A stretch of 64,000 bases of DNA. Origin: Thauera humireducens. GTDB taxonomy: Bacteria; Pseudomonadota; Gammaproteobacteria; Burkholderiales; Rhodocyclaceae. The notes beneath the pieces are model-generated. The model ran no database searches. It saw only the letters and a program-made list of their open reading frames with translations, and was not told the origin of the DNA. Both the position numbers and the translations under genes were made by a program. Location of the stretch: positions 1,178,001 to 1,242,000 of the forward strand of contig NZ_CP014646.1 in assembly GCF_001051995.2 (NCBI RefSeq), given 5' to 3'. Below are positions 61,487 through 64,000 of this stretch, one piece after another (the first letter of the stretch is position 1; each line of letters begins with the position of its first letter).

Positions 61487-62815
61487 TCAACGCATCTCGA
61501 ACGCCTCCTGATGAAAGCGGAAACGGCTGACACCCATTTCATGCAGCCCCTTGCGCAGGCTGTCGGCCAGACCCCGGGGGCCGCAGAACCAGACCTCGGT
61601 GACGGCCTCCTTCCGCGCCCGATCATCCAGCATCGCCGCGCTCAGTGTCTGCTCGTGCGCGCTGCTGATGACCTGCAGGCGAAGCGACGGAAGCTGCGCG
61701 CACAGGGTATCCAGGCGGGCGACGAACGGATCGGATTCGCGGTCGCGCACGCAATAGTAGAAATCTGCCTCGGGCGCCTGCTCCGGCGCGGCCTGCAACG
61801 CCTCCAGCCAGGCAATGAAGGGGGTCACGCCAATGCCGCCGGCAATCCACACCTGATCCCGTTCTTCGTGTCCGGTGGGCAGATTGAAGCAGCCGTATGG
61901 CCCTTCGAGCTGCATCGCCTGACCGGGCTGAAGGCGTTGCGCGAGGCCCCGGGTGTAGTCGCCCAGCGCCTTGATCTGGAAGGTGACGCGGCGGTCGCCC
62001 CGGTCGGCGCTGGCGATCGTGAACGGATGCGCGCCTTCGGAACGTTCGAAGCTGGCAAAGGCGAACTGGCCTGGACGGTGTCCGCGCCAGCCACCATCCA
62101 GTCGGCAGCTCACCGCGGTGACGCCCTGTCCCGGTTCGGCAACGGACTCGACCACCCCACCGACGCGACGGCCCTGACCGATCCAGCCCATGAGGGCCCG
62201 CACGCTGGCAACGGAACCGGCGACGATCAGCGCTGCCAGCATCAGTCCCACCGGCTGCGTCCAGTAGTCGAGCGGCGCCAGGAAGGCGGTATGGAAGGCG
62301 AGCGCCAGGTACAGCACCGGCATCACCTTGTGCAGGTAGCGCCACATCCTGAAGGGGACGCGCTTCCAAAGCGTCAGCACCAGCATCCCCAGCAGCGCGT
62401 AGATCGCGAACTCGCCGAGCTCCTCGGCGACGTCGCGCATGGCTTCCAGCACGCTGCTGCCGTGGTCCTTGGGCAGCCGCCCTTCCCGCCCCCACACCGC
62501 CTTGATGAGGCCGTCCGACATCTCGACCAGCCAGTGCAGCGCGGCGAACGCGATGGCGAGGATGCCCGCCCATTTGTGGACGCGGTAGATCCGGTCCATG
62601 CCGCCGAAGGGTCGCTCAAGCCAGACGGGCCGCGTGGCGAGCACCATCGTCAGGGACATCAGCGCGAAGGACCACAGGCCGGTCAGAGTGAGCGCGTGCT
62701 CACGCGCCACCCATGCGTTGGCGGGCACGCCGACAGCGCTGCCCGCGTTCGAGCACAGCTGCCACGCCCAGGCCAGCGTGACCAGGGCGATGAAGGCGGA
62801 CAGGAATCGCTTCAT
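61487..62815 (-). CDS. Ferric reductase-like flavocytochrome (cytochrome b/FAD-NAD(P)H oxidoreductase)
   Basis: This is 442 residues from the ATG at 62815. The N-terminal half has six helices of the ferric reductase/NOX type with heme-ligand histidines in VHKWAGILAIAFAALHWLVE and RYLHKVMPVLYLALAFHTAFL. The C-terminal half is a ferredoxin-reductase domain: FAD motif HPFTIAS, pyrophosphate-binding PYGCFNLP, NAD(P)H site IAGGIGVTPFIAWLEAL and terminal FHQEAFEMR. It follows a diheme cytochrome and SHP gene on the same strand. In relatives this trio transfers electrons from NAD(P)H through cytochrome b and diheme cytochrome to SHP. Confidence 0.92.
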   Translation of the reverse strand: MKRFLSAFIALVTLAWAWQLCSNAGSAVGVPANAWVAREHALTLTGLWSFALMSLTMVLATRPVWLERPFGGMDRIYRVHKWAGILAIAFAALHWLVEMSDGLIKAVWGREGRLPKDHGSSVLEAMRDVAEELGEFAIYALLGMLVLTLWKRVPFRMWRYLHKVMPVLYLALAFHTAFLAPLDYWTQPVGLMLAALIVAGSVASVRALMGWIGQGRRVGGVVESVAEPGQGVTAVSCRLDGGWRGHRPGQFAFASFERSEGAHPFTIASADRGDRRVTFQIKALGDYTRGLAQRLQPGQAMQLEGPYGCFNLPTGHEERDQVWIAGGIGVTPFIAWLEALQAAPEQAPEADFYYCVRDRESDPFVARLDTLCAQLPSLRLQVISSAHEQTLSAAMLDDRARKEAVTEVWFCGPRGLADSLRKGLHEMGVSRFRFHQEAFEMR

Positions 62816-62825
62816 GGCCGCCCCC

Positions 62826-63317
62826 TCAATCATCCTCGAAGTAGCCCTTCTCGGCGTCGATGTGGCAGGCGGCGCAGTTGGCCTTGCTGCCGACGTCCTT
62901 GCGCGTCCAGTCGGATCGCGGCACTTCGTCGTGCTCGCGCACCCACTTCGGCAGTTCGGTGATGCGAAGCGGTGCATCCGCTGCACGCAGGCCCCGCAGC
63001 AGCTTGCTCGCCTGTCCGGGCGCATCCCCGGCATGATCTACCAAATAGCGCGTGATCGCGGCGGTGGTCTCGGCGTCGAGGCTGGCGTCGTCGCCGAAGT
63101 GCTGGTCGAGCCCGCCCATCATGCGTTTCCACGACGCCGCCGGCAGCATCGAGGGCGGAAACGCGATGTGGCAGCTCGCGCATTCCTGCAACGTGCGTGC
63201 ATCGGTGACCGGCGCGTAGTAGTCGTCGTCGCCGGCCTGGGCGCGGCCGAACAGCAGCACGGTCACGGCCAGGGCCGCGACACCGAGCGCAAGGGGGCGA
63301 AGGGTGGTGGCTTTCAT
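62826..63317 (-). CDS. Diheme cytochrome c (DHC)
   Basis: This 163-residue periplasmic protein has a signal peptide (LALGVAALAVTVLLFGRAQA) and two heme sites, ECASCHIAFPPSMLPAASW and NCAACHIDAEKGYF. This matches the DHC family that donates electrons to SHP. It is placed between the SHP gene and the flavocytochrome gene with 10-22 bp gaps. Confidence 0.93.
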   Translation of the reverse strand: MKATTLRPLALGVAALAVTVLLFGRAQAGDDDYYAPVTDARTLQECASCHIAFPPSMLPAASWKRMMGGLDQHFGDDASLDAETTAAITRYLVDHAGDAPGQASKLLRGLRAADAPLRITELPKWVREHDEVPRSDWTRKDVGSKANCAACHIDAEKGYFEDD

Positions 63318-63339
63318 GTTCTGTCTCCGGCAGCGTTGA

Positions 63340-63756
63340 TTATTGGATCGTCATCCAGGCGAGCCAGTCGCCCTTCTCGCGCGGTGTGCATTCGCGGCCG
63401 AGCACCTCGGTGCAGTTGCGCTTGAACCATTTCTCGACCTTGGCCGGGTCGCTGTAGCGCGTGGCCACCACGGATAGCGCCATCGGCTCGATGGCCTTGC
63501 CGGTTCGGGTCTTGCCGGGCGCGCGGACATCGTCGCCATGGCACGAAGTGCAGGCGGGCGTATCGGGCTTGCCGAGGCCGTAGCGGGTGCGGTGCAGGGT
63601 TTCGCCGCGCGCGGCGGAGAAGCCCGCGAAGGCCGGGTCGGCCGCGCGCGCTTCAGCGGTGTAGCGGTCGATGAGGTCGGCTGGCGGGGCCGCGAGTACG
63701 CCGGCGCTCGCGCCGAGGCAGCACAGGAGCGCAATCGCGCGCAGTTTGCAGTTCAT
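63340..63756 (-). CDS. shp: Sphaeroides heme protein-like monoheme cytochrome c (SHP, DUF1924)
   Basis: This is 138 residues from the ATG at 63756, with a signal peptide (LRAIALLCCLGASAGVLA). One heme site TPACTSCHGDD and the C-terminal region KVEKWFKRNCTEVLGRECTPREKGDWLAWM are characteristic of SHP. There a labile Asn ligand lets the heme bind oxygen or NO, and Cys residues form a disulfide. SHP is an unusual oxygen-binding cytochrome of unclear role. It is the first gene of the SHP-DHC-flavocytochrome unit. Confidence 0.9.
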   Translation of the reverse strand: MNCKLRAIALLCCLGASAGVLAAPPADLIDRYTAEARAADPAFAGFSAARGETLHRTRYGLGKPDTPACTSCHGDDVRAPGKTRTGKAIEPMALSVVATRYSDPAKVEKWFKRNCTEVLGRECTPREKGDWLAWMTIQ

Positions 63757-63927
63757 GGTTCGTTCCTCGATCTGGGCAGATGGCTTGACCGGACGGGCAT
63801 CTCGGATGCCCTTCGTCCTGAATCGGTGCCCAGTGTGCAAGTGCGCGAATGAATCGAACCTGAACGGGAGAGATCAGTGCCGCACGGCGGCGGACGGGAG
63901 CGCGGACCCGCGCCCCGGCGCGGTACT

Positions 63928-64000
63928 CAGCGCATGTCGAACAGTTCCTGATGGAAGTCCTTCGCCGCCAGCCCCCTGGCGACGAACCCTTCGCGCAGGG
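63928..64000 (-). CDS. C-terminal end of a second ferric reductase-like flavoprotein (partial)
   Basis: The 23 visible residues end in FHQELFDMR, closely matching FHQEAFEMR at the end of the flavocytochrome encoded at 61487-62815. LREGFVARGL also aligns with its LRKGLHEMGV. The gene runs off the window. It suggests a paralogous flavocytochrome on the other side of SHP, 171 bp upstream of the SHP start. Confidence 0.75.

Overview
This window is GC-rich with strongly GC-biased third codon positions. Its gene content fits a betaproteobacterium of the Rhodocyclales (Thauera/Azoarcus/Aromatoleum type). That placement is an inference from gene content and order: dnaQ-rnhA-methyltransferase-gloB, lexA-imuA-imuB, torECAD, benE, and an SHP/diheme cytochrome/flavocytochrome cluster. 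No rRNA, tRNA or CRISPR array was seen.

Region 1 (1-6340) is the end of an integrated phage-like element. It starts with a tightly overlapped early operon (ATPase C-terminus, NUMOD/HNH endonuclease, DEDDh exonuclease, small HTH protein). Several small phage-type genes, an AlpA-like regulator and an AT-richer cargo gene with a HEPN-type R-x4-H motif follow. A P4-type tyrosine integrase closes the element. The intergenic region between integrase and mutS holds repeated GGCGTAG motifs and a perfect LexA box.

Region 2 (6341-30000) is mostly housekeeping. It contains mutS, a spermidine-synthase-like protein, nqrM, a CBS protein, dnaQ, rnhA, a methyltransferase, gloB, a CheY-like regulator, an MltD-type transglycosylase and a fused peptide-ABC ATPase. 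It continues with slyD-bcp, a zinc alcohol dehydrogenase, the SOS mutagenesis cassette lexA-imuA-imuB (its own LexA box, no dnaE2 alongside), a MATE exporter-arsC pair, an M61 peptidase, a VF530 protein-lipocalin pair, trmA and a DUF2789 gene.

Region 3 (30000-41350) carries a complete TMAO respiration operon torE-torC-torA-torD behind tandem GCRTTAACM repeats. After it come a hemerythrin-GGDEF diguanylate cyclase, an AT-rich brnT-brnA toxin-antitoxin insertion, a flavin reductase, a divergent aminotransferase/MarR pair with two copies of a GTCAA-N5-TTGAC operator, and an EAL-CBS-GGDEF protein.

Region 4 (41549-46913) is the most unusual block. Three co-directional genes encode a patatin-like phospholipase, a 1008-residue protein ending in a CHAT/caspase-like protease domain, and an MBL-fold hydrolase. 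The combination looks like a conflict or cell-suicide system.

Region 5 (47156-64000) holds a CPA2 antiporter with USP domains, an esterase, an EamA exporter, a CIA30-like protein and two hemerythrins. One hemerythrin gene is split after its fourth codon by an intact ISL3-family insertion sequence with an 8-bp target duplication. Beside it, a deletion scar fuses truncated livF and ridA remnants upstream of benE. Next are modA-modB with divergent modE and a palindromic ModE box, a DODA-type dioxygenase, a BacNav-type sodium channel, and a TerC/Alx-type transporter behind a yybP-ykoY Mn2+ riboswitch. The window ends with an electron-transfer cluster (ferric-reductase-like flavocytochrome, diheme cytochrome, SHP) whose flavoprotein has a second copy running off the edge.
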